From positions 744,001 through 808,000 of the forward strand of contig NZ_JAAVLW010000001.1 in assembly GCF_013114835.1 (NCBI RefSeq): DNA of 64,000 nt. Direction: 5' to 3'. The position numbers and the translations under genes were made by a program. The DNA is from Bradyrhizobium archetypum (GTDB taxonomy: Bacteria; Pseudomonadota; Alphaproteobacteria; Rhizobiales; Xanthobacteraceae). The notes beneath the pieces were generated by a model. It ran no database searches, was not told the DNA's origin, and worked only from the letters and a program-made list of their open reading frames with translations. Positions 53,324-62,174 of the stretch are shown here, piece after piece (position 1 is the first letter of the stretch; each line of letters begins with the position of its first letter).

Positions 53324-54517
53324 ATGTCTATCGACACTCAGGCCGCCACCAATCGCCTCATTCGCTTCCTCGCTGTCGAGGGCGTTACTGGAAGAGAGGC
53401 AGCGATCGGGCGCGAGCTAGCTGCGGCGCTGCAGAAAAGCGGCGTCCCGGCGGACGCGATCCGCCTCGACGACGCCAATACACGCATTCCCGTGCCGACG
53501 GAGACCGGCAACCTCATTGTCGACCTGCCCGGCCGCGGCGCGATGCACAACCAGCCGCGGATCATGTTCATGACCCACATGGACACCGTGCCGCTGTGCG
53601 CCGGCGCCAAGCCGAAGCTAACGGGGCGCAAGATCGTCAACGAGGCGAAGACCGCGCTCGGCGGCGACAACCGCTGCGGCTGTGGCGTTCTCGTCACGCT
53701 GGCAGCCGAACTGACGAAGCAGAAGCTTGATCATCCGCCGATCACGCTCCTGTTCTGCGTGCGCGAGGAGAGCGGGCTCTGGGGGGCGCGCCACGTCAAG
53801 ACCCACGACCTCGGCTCGCCGGTCATGGCCTTCAACTACGACGGCGGCTCTGCCTCCAATGTCACCATCGGGGCCGTCGGTGCGGATCGCTGGCAGGTCG
53901 AGATTTTCGGCCGTGCCTCGCATGCCGGCGTCGCGCCGGAGCGCGGGATCAGTTCGACCATGATCCTTGCGCTTGCGCTCGCCGACGTAAAGGCCGGCGG
54001 CTGGTTTGGCAAGGTGGTCAAGGGCAAACGGCAAGGCACGAGCAATGTGGGTCCCGTCACCGGCGGCGACGGACGGCCGGCCGGTGACGCGACCAATGTC
54101 GTGACCGACTATGTGCACGTGCGCGGAGAAAGCCGCAGCCACGATGCGAAGTTTTTCAGGGAGATCACCAAGGCCTACAAGGCCGCGTTCGAAAAGGCCG
54201 CGAAGCGCGTCAAGAACAGCGACGGCAAGTCAGGCCGCGTAAAGTTCAAGGCCGAGACCGACTATTATCCGTTCCGCATGAAGGAAAGCCTGCCGGTCGT
54301 GAAACGCGCGGTCGCCGCGGTCTCCGCTATCGGCAAAACGCCAACCATCCGCGCCGCGAGTGGCGGCCTGGACGCGAACTGGATGGTCCGCCACGGTGTT
54401 CCGACCGTGACCTTCGGTGCAGGGCAAAACGAGCCGCACACGATTGACGAATGGATCAATCTCGACGAGTACGACCGGGCATGCATGCTCGCAGTACAAC
54501 TTGCGACCATGCGATGA
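53324..54517 (+). CDS. M20 family metallopeptidase (tripeptidase/PepT-like)
   Basis: 397 residues. Two-zinc exopeptidase with ligands visible in order: FMTHMDTVPL (His, Asp), GGDNRCGCGVL (bridging Asp), VREESGLWGARH (Glu-Glu; general base and ligand), FNYDGGSAS (Asp) and NEPHTIDE (His). The lid domain (GRASHAGVAPERGISS) supplies the His for substrate. Probably a cytoplasmic tripeptide or dipeptide hydrolase. ATG after AAAGGGACCAGTC. It stands alone between the efflux operon and the small genes. Confidence 0.92.
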   Translation: MSIDTQAATNRLIRFLAVEGVTGREAAIGRELAAALQKSGVPADAIRLDDANTRIPVPTETGNLIVDLPGRGAMHNQPRIMFMTHMDTVPLCAGAKPKLTGRKIVNEAKTALGGDNRCGCGVLVTLAAELTKQKLDHPPITLLFCVREESGLWGARHVKTHDLGSPVMAFNYDGGSASNVTIGAVGADRWQVEIFGRASHAGVAPERGISSTMILALALADVKAGGWFGKVVKGKRQGTSNVGPVTGGDGRPAGDATNVVTDYVHVRGESRSHDAKFFREITKAYKAAFEKAAKRVKNSDGKSGRVKFKAETDYYPFRMKESLPVVKRAVAAVSAIGKTPTIRAASGGLDANWMVRHGVPTVTFGAGQNEPHTIDEWINLDEYDRACMLAVQLATMR

Positions 54518-54529
54518 GCTGCTTGTACC

Positions 54530-54742
54530 CTAAGCTCCCCTGCCATCCCGTTTGCCAATCACGCATCGCCATGCCGCCAGGCGCTCGGCGGGATGCTGCT
54601 TCATCCACTCGGCGAGCTGCGGCGCGCCGACCAGGCAAGACTGCACCGACACGTCCGCGAAGTCTGAGGTGGTGACGGTCTTCTCGTGGCAATTTGCCGG
54701 AGAGGAGAGACTGCAGAGCACCGCGATGATCTTAATCACCAC
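54530..54742 (-). CDS. Small cysteine-containing protein with signal-like N-terminus (70 aa)
   Basis: MVIKIIAVLCSLSSPANCHE is short and hydrophobic like an export signal; mature part has DVSVQSCLVGAPQLAEWMKQ, HPAERLAAWRCVIGKRD. Four cysteines may pair outside the cytoplasm. Start GTG 54742, nine bases beyond the stop of the 58-residue gene, so the two are coupled. I recall close relatives as small uncharacterised proteins in Bradyrhizobium. Function unknown. Confidence 0.65.
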   Translation of the reverse strand: MVIKIIAVLCSLSSPANCHEKTVTTSDFADVSVQSCLVGAPQLAEWMKQHPAERLAAWRCVIGKRDGRGA

Positions 54743-54751
54743 AGGAGAGCC

Positions 54752-54928
54752 TCATCGGTGCGGATGGGCATTGGCGCCGCTGGCTACATGGCTTACTGGC
54801 GCCTTGTCCTGCTGCTCGCTAACTGGATCAGCCGGGGGGAAGATACCGTCATATATCGCGCGGGCCTCTCGAATTAGGCGCGCTCGCTCGCGCTCAGACT
54901 TTGGGACAAACCGAATGACTTCGCCCAT
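54752..54928 (-). CDS. Small hypothetical protein (58 aa)
   Basis: ATG 54928, with GGAG five to six bases before, opens MGEVIRFVPKSERERARLIR, EARAIYDGIFPPADPVSEQQ, then DKAPVSHVASGANAHPHR. The first half is a charged helix, the second a Pro/Ser-rich tail. It lies directly upstream of the 70-residue cysteine protein and probably forms a two-gene unit with it. No family name known to me; I recall similar short ORFs in related genomes. Confidence 0.65.
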   Translation of the reverse strand: MGEVIRFVPKSERERARLIREARAIYDGIFPPADPVSEQQDKAPVSHVASGANAHPHR

Positions 54929-55130
54929 ATTCGCTCCAGACGTTAGTTAACGAAAGAGCCCGCGGTTGGAGAACGGGTCGTCTATCATATGACGCCAATC
55001 CTTCCATCTCGATCTATGATGCCGGCTCCAACTTTGAAGCTCTGAAGGCGGTAACGAGGAATAAAAAGCTCGTGACCGGCCTCGCCAGGCATGTCACCTG
55101 ACATCTATTCAGCAGGAATGCCCAACAAGT

Positions 55131-55250
55131 TCACCAGGATTCACGGTAGGGGCGCACTTCCGAAAGAAACGACCAGGCCGAACGGTCCTGATGCGCGATG
55201 TGATGGATTTCCTCGGCAACCACCAGCGGCTTCGTACTACCGTTGCTCAT
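55131..55250 (-). CDS. Very small protein (39 aa)
   Basis: An ideal ribosome site GGAGGTCGC precedes ATG 55250. The product is MSNGSTKPLVVAEEIHHIAH followed by QDRSAWSFLSEVRPYRESW. No domain known; the His pair and aromatic end are notable. It is supported only by the strong start and compact frame; conservation in other genomes would decide. Confidence 0.5.
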   Translation of the reverse strand: MSNGSTKPLVVAEEIHHIAHQDRSAWSFLSEVRPYRESW

Positions 55251-55552
55251 GCGACCTCCAAACGTTCGCGAATGAATTCGAGCCGATCGTTGCCGAAGAA
55301 CATTTTCGCCATTCATATGAAGGTAGGCAGGCGACAGCGCGCGCTCAGGACCGCAGTGGTTCCGGCTGTTTCAGGAGAAGAGCCTGTAATTTCCCCGAGT
55401 GGAACGTCTCCGTCATGATGTCACAGAGATCCGCCGGCGGGTTCCAGCCCATGGAGAGCGCCCCACACAGAGGGGCGCGAACATTGCATTGCATTCCAAT
55501 ATATAGATGATTATCGTCATATAATAAGCCGCGACCGAACAGGAGACCCATC
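55251..55552. other. Intergenic region before the thiolase gene
   Basis: About 300 bp. It contains the palindrome near 55506 and the AT-rich promoter zone of the thiolase. A 35-codon minus-strand tail (ETFHSGKLQALLLKQ) has a regulator-like look but is too short to call. No other gene seen. Confidence 0.5.
55506..55518. promoter_or_regulatory. Palindrome GATGATTATCGTC before the thiolase
   Basis: GATGAT-T-ATCGTC, flanked by AT-rich TATATA and ATATAA, 35 bp before the thiolase start. A near-identical, perfect version occurs at 56903. Likely binding site for a TetR- or GntR-type fatty-acid regulator. Confidence 0.5.
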
Positions 55553-56749
55553 ATGACCGCCCCTTCCGATCCCGTCGTCATCCTTTCCGCCGCCCGCACG
55601 CCGCTTGGCCGTTTCATGGGCGAATTGTCCCCCTTCAGCGCGCACAAGCTCGGCGCTCGCGTGATCGGCGCCGCGCTGGATCGGGCGAAACTGGCGCCAG
55701 AGCGGATCGACGAGATTTTTATGGGCAACGTGCTGCCGGCCGGCCAGGGCCAGGCACCCGCCCGCCAGGCCGCGCGCGGCGCCGGACTGCCCGATGCCAC
55801 CGGCGCCACCACCATCAACAAGGTGTGCGGCTCCGGCATGAAGGCGACCATGCTGGCCCATGACATCATCAATGCCGGCTCCGCCGCGATCGTGCTGTCG
55901 GGCGGGATGGAGAGCATGTCGAACGCGCCCTACTTGCTCGCCAAGGCGCGCGGCGGCTACCGCGCCGGGCACGACCGGATCATCGATCACATGATGATGG
56001 ATGGGCTGGAAGACGCCTATGAGACCGGCCGCTCGATGGGCGATTTCGGGGAGGCCACCGCGGAGGCCTATCAGTTCACCCGCAAGGACCAGGACGCGTA
56101 CGCGATCGAGACGCTGACGCGCGCACGCAAAGCGGTCGAGGGCGGCGCATTCAATGCCGAAATTGCGCCGATCACGCTGGCTGACAAGGCTGGACCACGC
56201 GTCGTCGCCAACGACGAGCATCCGCTCAAGGTCGATCCCGCCAAGATCCCCGGCCTGAAGCCGGCGTTTCGGGCCAACGGCACCATCACGCCGGCCGCTT
56301 CCTCGGCAAACGCCGACGGCGCCGCGGCGCTTATTCTGGCAAAACGTTCGCTCGCCGATCGCGACGGGCTTCCGATGCTGGCCGAGATCAAGGGCCATGC
56401 CACCCATAGCCAGGAACCGCAATGGTTCACCACGGCACCGATCCCGGCGATCAAGAAGCTGCTCGACAAGGTGGGCTGGAGCGTCGGCGATGTCGACCTG
56501 TTCGAGATCAACGAGGCCTTTGCAGTGGTGGCAATGGCCGCGCAGAAGGATCTCGGCATTGCGAGAGAAAAGCTCAACGTCAACGGCGGCGCCTGCGCGC
56601 TCGGCCATCCAATCGGCGCGACCGGCGCGCGGTTGATCGTGACGCTGTTGCATGCGCTGGAAGCGCGGAACTTGAAGCGCGGGGTCGCCGCACTTTGCAT
56701 CGGTGGCGGCGAGGCTACTGCAATCGCAGTAGAGCGCATCGTCCGCTGA
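55553..56749 (+). CDS. Acetyl-CoA C-acetyltransferase (thiolase)
   Basis: 398-residue type II thiolase. Nucleophile Cys in NKVCGSGMKATMLA (about 91), the covering His in LFEINEAFAV region/GHPIGATGAR, and the second Cys in GGACALGHPIGATG. It condenses or splits acetoacetyl-CoA or longer 3-ketoacyl-CoA. Single gene with its own promoter and a palindrome 35 bp upstream. Could feed PHB synthesis or degradation of acyl-CoA made by the cluster downstream. Confidence 0.94.
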   Translation: MTAPSDPVVILSAARTPLGRFMGELSPFSAHKLGARVIGAALDRAKLAPERIDEIFMGNVLPAGQGQAPARQAARGAGLPDATGATTINKVCGSGMKATMLAHDIINAGSAAIVLSGGMESMSNAPYLLAKARGGYRAGHDRIIDHMMMDGLEDAYETGRSMGDFGEATAEAYQFTRKDQDAYAIETLTRARKAVEGGAFNAEIAPITLADKAGPRVVANDEHPLKVDPAKIPGLKPAFRANGTITPAASSANADGAAALILAKRSLADRDGLPMLAEIKGHATHSQEPQWFTTAPIPAIKKLLDKVGWSVGDVDLFEINEAFAVVAMAAQKDLGIAREKLNVNGGACALGHPIGATGARLIVTLLHALEARNLKRGVAALCIGGGEATAIAVERIVR

Positions 56750-56902
56750 CGGAGCAACCAGGTGGAGCATACTCCACACTCAAGCTGCCGGCACCGTTCT
56801 GATGCAGGCCCAGGAAGCATTTCCGACGGTCCACCTGGGGCCTGCTGCCGATGGTCTTTCGGGTAACGCGTCGCCTGTTCCGAGATAACCCAAATCATAT
56901 TG

Positions 56903-56915
56903 GATGATCATCATC
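56903..56915. promoter_or_regulatory. Palindrome GATGATCATCATC, second copy
   Basis: Perfect GATGAT-C-ATCATC, followed by ATATAC as at the first copy. It lies in front of no intact plus-strand gene, only the tail of a broken minus-strand hydratase, so the controlled gene may have been lost in the deletion. Confidence 0.45.
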
Positions 56916-57010
56916 ATATACAACAAACGAATTCCGCGGAACGGATCCTTGGTCTACGCCTCGGTCCTGAAAGGCCGGTCAGCGATACTGACGTCCAGAT
57001 TGAACGCAGG

Positions 57011-57541
57011 CTATTGCCCGACGAATACGGGCTTGCGCTTGTCGACGAAGGCGCGCACCGCTTCCTTGTGATCCGTCGTTCGCGCGGACCGGATCATGTA
57101 TTCCGCTTATCGCGCCGATTCCGCGGCGATTCGAATGTCACAGGCGAGCGCGAGTGCAAGTCCTGCGCCTGCCGCAGTTCCGGGAAGCGCTGCGATCGTC
57201 GGCTTCTGCAATCCCACCAACGCACCCGTGAGGGTGCGCTGCTTGATGCGCAAGTCGGCGATCCGCTCATCGATCGGCGCGGCGGCCTTGGCGGCATTGC
57301 TCCCCATACCCTTGACGTCACCGCCGGCGCAAAAGGCCGACCCGGCACCGGTGATGAGCAATGCGCCGACGCTAGTATCGCCGCCGCACTGCCTGATCAT
57401 GCGCCGCAGCGCGGGCGTCAATTGATCGGACAACGCGTTGCGCGCCTCGGGCCGGTTCAGCGTGATCAGCGCGACGCGGTTCCGGATTTCACACAGCAAC
57501 TCACCTGTGCCGGTATCGACTCGATGCGATCTTCGGCCATT
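57011..57541 (-). pseudogene. Enoyl-CoA hydratase, internally deleted and frameshifted
   Basis: The N-terminal half (CEIRNRVALITLNRPEARNA; LLITGAGSAFCAGGDVKGMG; GTAAGAGLALALACDIRIAA) and the C-terminal tail (TTDHKEAVRAFVDKRKPVFVGQ) of a crotonase are present, but about 100 residues between them are gone at about 57107. The ATG at 57541 (MAEDRIES) is also out of frame with the body, a one-base shift near 57505-57520. It cannot make an active hydratase. It precedes the acyl-CoA cluster and was likely part of it. Confidence 0.85.
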
Positions 57542-57562
57542 CGCGCTGCTCCCGTCGTGCCT

Positions 57563-58567
57563 TCACGCGACCTTCAGGGCTGCCTCACTATCGGCGTCCA
57601 GGAATCCCGTCAGCCGGCTTCTGATCAGCCACTCGGCTTCCGCCATGATGCGATCGATCAATTCTTTCACCGTCGGAATGTCGTGAATGAGCCCAACGAC
57701 CATGCCGCAGCTCCAGGCGCCCGCGTCCATGTCGCCCTCGATCATCACCTTGGGATAGACGCCCGCCACCTGGTCGTGGATGTCGTCGATCTTCAGGCCC
57801 TTGCCTTTCTCTCGTTCAATCTCGAGCAGGTGCTCGACGCCCTTGTTGTTCAAGACACGTTCGGTATTCCGCAGCGCGCGCATCACCAGGCGCGTGTCGA
57901 GCTCCGACGCCTTAACCAGCGCATTCTTGACGTTTTCGTGCACCGGCGCTTCCTTGGTGGCAATAAAGCGCGTGCCCATGTTCATGCCGGCGGCGCCCAT
58001 CGCCAAGGCCGCAACCAGATTGCGCGCGTCTGCCATACCGCCGGAGGCAACGAACGGTATCTTTAGTTCCTCGGCCGCGCGCGGCAACAGGATCATGTTG
58101 GGCATGTCGTCCTCGCCGGGATGACCGCCACATTCGAAGCCGTCGACACTGACGGCGTCACAGCCGATCTGTTCGGCCTTCAGCGAATGCCGGACCGACG
58201 TGCATTTGTGGATCACCTTGATGCCACCTGCCTTGAGGGCCGGCATGTACTGTTCGGGGCTGCGGCCGGCGGTTTCGACGATTTTGACGCCGCCTTCCTT
58301 GATGGCCGCGATATACTCGGGATAAGGCGGCGCGCTGAAAGTCGGCAGAAACGTCAGGTTCACACCGAACGGCTTATCTGTCATATCGTGGCAACGCGCG
58401 ATCTCCTTGGCCAATAGTTCCGGCGTTCGTTGCGTCAGGCCCGTGATGATTCCCAGCCCGCCGGCATTCGAAACCGCGGCCGCGAGTTCGGCGAACCCCA
58501 CATAGTGCATTCCGCCCTGGATGATCGGATGTTCAATGCCGAACATCTCGGTAATTGCTGTCTTCAC
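57563..58567 (-). CDS. Nitronate monooxygenase-like FMN oxidoreductase
   Basis: 334 residues from GTG 58567 (GGAGG five bases upstream). FMN TIM-barrel of the 2-nitropropane dioxygenase/NMO family: HPIIQGGMHYVGFAELAAAV, GGLGIITGLTQRTPE, CDAVSVDGFECGGHPGEDD, and the phosphate site VASGGMADARNLVAALAMGA AGMNMGTRF. Members in acyl-CoA clusters are often NAD(P)H-dependent flavin reductases or enoyl reductases rather than nitroalkane oxidases. First-in-line neighbours are the thiolase and two acyl-CoA dehydrogenases, all on one strand. Confidence 0.88.
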   Translation of the reverse strand: MKTAITEMFGIEHPIIQGGMHYVGFAELAAAVSNAGGLGIITGLTQRTPELLAKEIARCHDMTDKPFGVNLTFLPTFSAPPYPEYIAAIKEGGVKIVETAGRSPEQYMPALKAGGIKVIHKCTSVRHSLKAEQIGCDAVSVDGFECGGHPGEDDMPNMILLPRAAEELKIPFVASGGMADARNLVAALAMGAAGMNMGTRFIATKEAPVHENVKNALVKASELDTRLVMRALRNTERVLNNKGVEHLLEIEREKGKGLKIDDIHDQVAGVYPKVMIEGDMDAGAWSCGMVVGLIHDIPTVKELIDRIMAEAEWLIRSRLTGFLDADSEAALKVA

Positions 58568-58598
58568 GAATACCTCCGATTTGTTGTCGCGCTTTCGC

Positions 58599-59783
58599 TC
58601 AATGGACCATTTCGAACAGCCCGGCCGCCCCCATGCCGCCACCGATGCACATGGTCACTACACCGTATTTGGCCTTCCGGCGGCGCCCCTCTATCAACAC
58701 GTGGCCGGCAAGGCGCGCTCCGGTCATTCCGTAGGGATGGCCCATCGAGATCGAACCGCCGTTGACGTTGAGCTTTTCAGGATCGATCCCGAGCTTGTCG
58801 CGGCAATAGATTACCTGAACGGCATAGGCTTCGTTCAGCTCCCACAAATCGATGTCATCGATCTTCAGGCCGTGACGCTTGAGTAGGCGCGGAATAGCGG
58901 CCACGGGCCCGACGCCCATTTCGTCCGGTTCGACTCCGGCCGCGACAAAGCCGCGAAAAATGCCAAGCGGCTTAAGGCCCTTCTTCGCGGCCAACTTGTG
59001 GCCCATAATGACGCAGGCCGACGCGCCGTCAGAAAGTTGGCTGGCGTTTCCGGCGCTGATCGTCTTGCCCTCAAACACCGGCTTGATGCGGGCAAGACCC
59101 TCTGCTGTCGTTTCCGGCCGCGGTCCCTCATCCTTGGTCAGCGTGATATCCTTGAACGACACCTGGTTGGTGTCCTTGTCCATGACGGCCATCCTGGTCC
59201 TGAACGGGACGATCTCGTCGTTGAAGCGCCCGCCCTGGAGAGCCGCCGCCGTGCGGCGCTGACATTCGAGGCTGTACTCGTCCTGGCGCTCACGCGAAAT
59301 CTTGTACCGCTCCGCAACGACCTCGGCGGTATCCAGCATCGACATGTATATTTCCGGCTTTATAGCCATCAACTCATCGTCAATCGCATGAAACTTGTTC
59401 ATGTGCTCGTTCTGAACGAGGCTGATCGACTCCGCCCCCCCGGCAACCGCGACCTCGACGCCGTCGAACATGACCGAACGCGCGGCGACTGCGATCGCCT
59501 GCAGACCGGAAGCACATTGGCGGTCAATCGTCGTGCCGGCGACCGTCACCGGCAGGCCGGCACGGATTGCTCCCTTGCGGGCCACGTTCATCACCATAGT
59601 GCCCTGCTGCATCGCGCAGCCCATCACCACGTCCTCGACCTCTCCCGGTTCGATCCTCGCGCGCTTGACCGCTTCGGCGATCACGTGACCGGCCATCGTC
59701 GGACCTTCGGTGCTGTTAAGCGCACCGCGATATGCCTTGCCGATGCCCGTGCGTGCAGTTGAAACGATCACCGCTTCAGTCAT
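58599..59783 (-). CDS. Acetyl-CoA acyltransferase (thiolase, FadA-like)
   Basis: 394-residue thiolase. Active Cys in TIDRQCASGLQAIAVAA (about 88), His in GGSISMGHPYGMTGAR, and the end CIGGGMGAAGLFEMVH. Note Ser replaces the second Cys of the usual GGACALGHP motif (GGSISMGHP), as in degradative long-chain thiolases. Placed in one strand run with an FMN oxidoreductase and two acyl-CoA dehydrogenases; it would do the last beta-oxidation step of that substrate. Confidence 0.93.
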   Translation of the reverse strand: MTEAVIVSTARTGIGKAYRGALNSTEGPTMAGHVIAEAVKRARIEPGEVEDVVMGCAMQQGTMVMNVARKGAIRAGLPVTVAGTTIDRQCASGLQAIAVAARSVMFDGVEVAVAGGAESISLVQNEHMNKFHAIDDELMAIKPEIYMSMLDTAEVVAERYKISRERQDEYSLECQRRTAAALQGGRFNDEIVPFRTRMAVMDKDTNQVSFKDITLTKDEGPRPETTAEGLARIKPVFEGKTISAGNASQLSDGASACVIMGHKLAAKKGLKPLGIFRGFVAAGVEPDEMGVGPVAAIPRLLKRHGLKIDDIDLWELNEAYAVQVIYCRDKLGIDPEKLNVNGGSISMGHPYGMTGARLAGHVLIEGRRRKAKYGVVTMCIGGGMGAAGLFEMVH

Positions 59784-59823
59784 GGTTACTCTCCGTTGAG
59801 CGCGACCCGCGCATGCAGTTGAA

Positions 59824-60954
59824 TTAGCTCTGCTGCGCGTAGCGCATCAGATGATAGGCAGGATCGCCGAACTGGACGTTGATGGAGCTTATTCGTTTGA
59901 AGTAATGACCGACGTTCAACTCGTCGCTCATGCCCATGCCGCCGTGCAATTGCACCGCTTGCTCTGCGATAAAGCGCGCGGCGTAGCCAACCTTCGACTT
60001 CGCGCCGGACGCCAGCTTCGATCCATTTGGCTCTTGCGCAGCGAGGCTGAGGTTCAGATGCTGGGTGAGCGAAATCGCCTCTTCGAGCGCGATGAACATG
60101 TCGACCATGCGGTGCTGCAACACCTGAAAGGTCCCGAGAGCGACCCCGAACTGCTTGCGCGCTTTACTATATTCCAGCGTGGCGGAATTCAGCACCGACA
60201 TCGCGCCGACTGCTTCGGCGCACAGGGCAGCGATAGCTCGGTCGCGGCAGGCCTCCAGAGCAGCGACTCCCCAGCCTTCAAGGCCCAGCAATTGGCCGGC
60301 GGGCACTTCCACGTTCATCAGTGTGAGTTCCGCGGCACGCCGACCGTCGATCGTCTTGAAGCTCTGCAAGTGAAGATTGGCGGCATGACGATCGATCACG
60401 AAAAGACTCACGCCAAAGCGATCGCGCTGTCCGCCCGAAGTGCGCGCCGAGACGATCAGCCTGTCGGCCCACGGTGCGCCAATCACCGCAGCCTTGGTCC
60501 CACTCAAGACAAAATTATCTCCGTGACGACGCGCGGTCGTGGTGACGTTGTTGAAATCATAGCGTGATCGTCCCTCGGCCCAGGCAAGCGTCCATATCGC
60601 CTCGCCTTCCATGATCTTGGGCAGGAAGGTCTGGCGCTGCTCGGGCGAACCGACGTCCTCGATCAGGCCGCCGGCGAGGACAACCGTCTCAAAATACGGC
60701 TCGACGACGAGGTTGCGGCCGAATTCCTGCATCACGATCATCGTGGCAAGCGAGCCGCCACCAAGCCCGCCCGAGCTTTCCTGGAACGGCGCAGCGCAGA
60801 GCCCGAGGTCGGCGAAGGATTTCCAGTGCCTGCGGCTCCAGCCTTCATCGGTCGCAACGATCTTGCGCCGCTCGTCGAAATCGTACTGCTCGCGCAGGAG
60901 GCGTTGGATGATGGAACGGAGCAATTCCTGTTCTTCCGTCAACTGAATGTCCAT
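59824..60954 (-). CDS. Acyl-CoA dehydrogenase, smaller member of a pair
   Basis: 376 residues. Begins MDIQLTEEQELLRSIIQRLL; FAD site segments WTLAWAEGRSRYDFNNV, LSGTKAAVIGAPWADRLIV; end VQLHGGMGMSDELNVGHYFK. The last motif is the family's C-terminal FAD-contact region, but no Glu stands at the MCAD catalytic place. Together with the 393-residue dehydrogenase 23 bases upstream it resembles heteromeric pairs such as the pimeloyl-CoA dehydrogenase small and large subunits (PimD/PimC). Substrate unknown. Confidence 0.9.
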   Translation of the reverse strand: MDIQLTEEQELLRSIIQRLLREQYDFDERRKIVATDEGWSRRHWKSFADLGLCAAPFQESSGGLGGGSLATMIVMQEFGRNLVVEPYFETVVLAGGLIEDVGSPEQRQTFLPKIMEGEAIWTLAWAEGRSRYDFNNVTTTARRHGDNFVLSGTKAAVIGAPWADRLIVSARTSGGQRDRFGVSLFVIDRHAANLHLQSFKTIDGRRAAELTLMNVEVPAGQLLGLEGWGVAALEACRDRAIAALCAEAVGAMSVLNSATLEYSKARKQFGVALGTFQVLQHRMVDMFIALEEAISLTQHLNLSLAAQEPNGSKLASGAKSKVGYAARFIAEQAVQLHGGMGMSDELNVGHYFKRISSINVQFGDPAYHLMRYAQQS

Positions 60955-60977
60955 CGGATTCGCTCGTGCGAATGTGA

Positions 60978-62159
60978 TCAGAGACCCAGCACTGCTTTTG
61001 CGATGATGTTGCGCTGGATCTCGTTCGATCCGCCATAAATGCTGAGCTTGCGGGAGTTCAGGTACTTCTCGGTCGCGGTGTGTCCATAATCGGGTCCCGG
61101 CATGAAGCGGTTGGCGCTTACCGGGTGCTCACGGATGGCCAGACCGTAATTGCCGATCGCCTGGTGCATCAGATCGGTAATGCGCTGGAATATCTCAGTG
61201 CCCCGGATCTTGAACAGCGAGGCGGCCGGTCCGGGGTCGATGCCGCGTGACATCTGCGCGATGATGCGCAGTTCGGTTGCCTCCAGCGCCAGCACGTCGA
61301 GCTCGACGCGCGCGATCTCCTTGATCAACTCGCCGAATGTCGGATCGTCTTCGCCGATTTCGGTCTTCACGACATGCTTGAGACGCTTCAGATAGCGCGT
61401 CGAACGGCCGATCCCCGCCATGCTGGTCCGCTCGTTGCCGAGCAGAAACTTCGCGTAGGTCCAGCCCTTGTTCTCCTCGCCGATCAAATTCTCCACGGGG
61501 ACGCGCACGTCCTCGAGGAACACGTCGTTGACCTCGTGCGATCCGTCGATCGTAATGATCGGCCGGACGGTAACGCCCGGCGATTTCATATCGATCAACA
61601 GAAAGGAAATACCTGCCTGAGGCTTCGCGCCAGGGTCCGTTCGCACCAGGCAGAAAATCCAGTCGGCATGCTGGGCGAGCGTCGTCCAGGTTTTGTGGCC
61701 GTTGACGATGTAGTGATCGCCATCCCGCACCGCCTTGGTGCGGACCGAGGCGAGGTCGGAGCCGGCGCCCGGCTCGGAATAGCCCTGGCACCACCAGTCG
61801 TCACCGGAGAGAATCCGCGGCAGAAACTTCTTCTTCTGCGCATCGTTGCCGAAGGTGTAGATGACCGGACCGACCATGGTGACGCTGAATGCGAGCGGCG
61901 GCAGCGTTCCGGCGCGCGAAGTCTCCTGCTCAAAGATGAATCGCTGCGTGACCGACCAGCCCGGGCCGCCATATTCCTTGGGCCAGAGCGGCGCGACCCA
62001 ACCCTTCTTGTGGAGGATGCGATGCCAGAGCAGCGACTGCTCCTTGGTCAAATCGGTCTCGGGGTTTGGAACGCGCATTTCCTGCGGATAATTCGTCGCA
62101 ATAAAAGCGCGCACCTCATCACGAAACGCAGCATCCTCGCTGGAAAGGTCGAGATCCAT
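60978..62159 (-). CDS. Acyl-CoA dehydrogenase, larger member of a pair
   Basis: 393 residues. Flavin contacts WWCQGYSEPGAGSDLASVRT and IVNGHKTWTTLAQHADWIFC; C-terminal LSIYGGSNEIQRNIIAKAVL, where Gly replaces the MCAD catalytic Glu of the IYEGT motif. The base may thus come from elsewhere, as in other subfamilies or in heteromeric enzymes. It is first in line of the dehydrogenase pair and follows the SDR gene. Pattern resembles PimC-type large subunits (from memory), which act on dicarboxylic or branched acyl-CoA. Confidence 0.92.
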   Translation of the reverse strand: MDLDLSSEDAAFRDEVRAFIATNYPQEMRVPNPETDLTKEQSLLWHRILHKKGWVAPLWPKEYGGPGWSVTQRFIFEQETSRAGTLPPLAFSVTMVGPVIYTFGNDAQKKKFLPRILSGDDWWCQGYSEPGAGSDLASVRTKAVRDGDHYIVNGHKTWTTLAQHADWIFCLVRTDPGAKPQAGISFLLIDMKSPGVTVRPIITIDGSHEVNDVFLEDVRVPVENLIGEENKGWTYAKFLLGNERTSMAGIGRSTRYLKRLKHVVKTEIGEDDPTFGELIKEIARVELDVLALEATELRIIAQMSRGIDPGPAASLFKIRGTEIFQRITDLMHQAIGNYGLAIREHPVSANRFMPGPDYGHTATEKYLNSRKLSIYGGSNEIQRNIIAKAVLGL

Positions 62160-62174
62160 GTTGCGATGCTCCTG

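Noticed and set aside
55345..55453. Tail of a TetR-like regulator on the minus strand before the thiolase
   Set aside because: About 35 codons (ETFHSGKLQALLLKQ) with no HTH and no start; too little to call a remnant.
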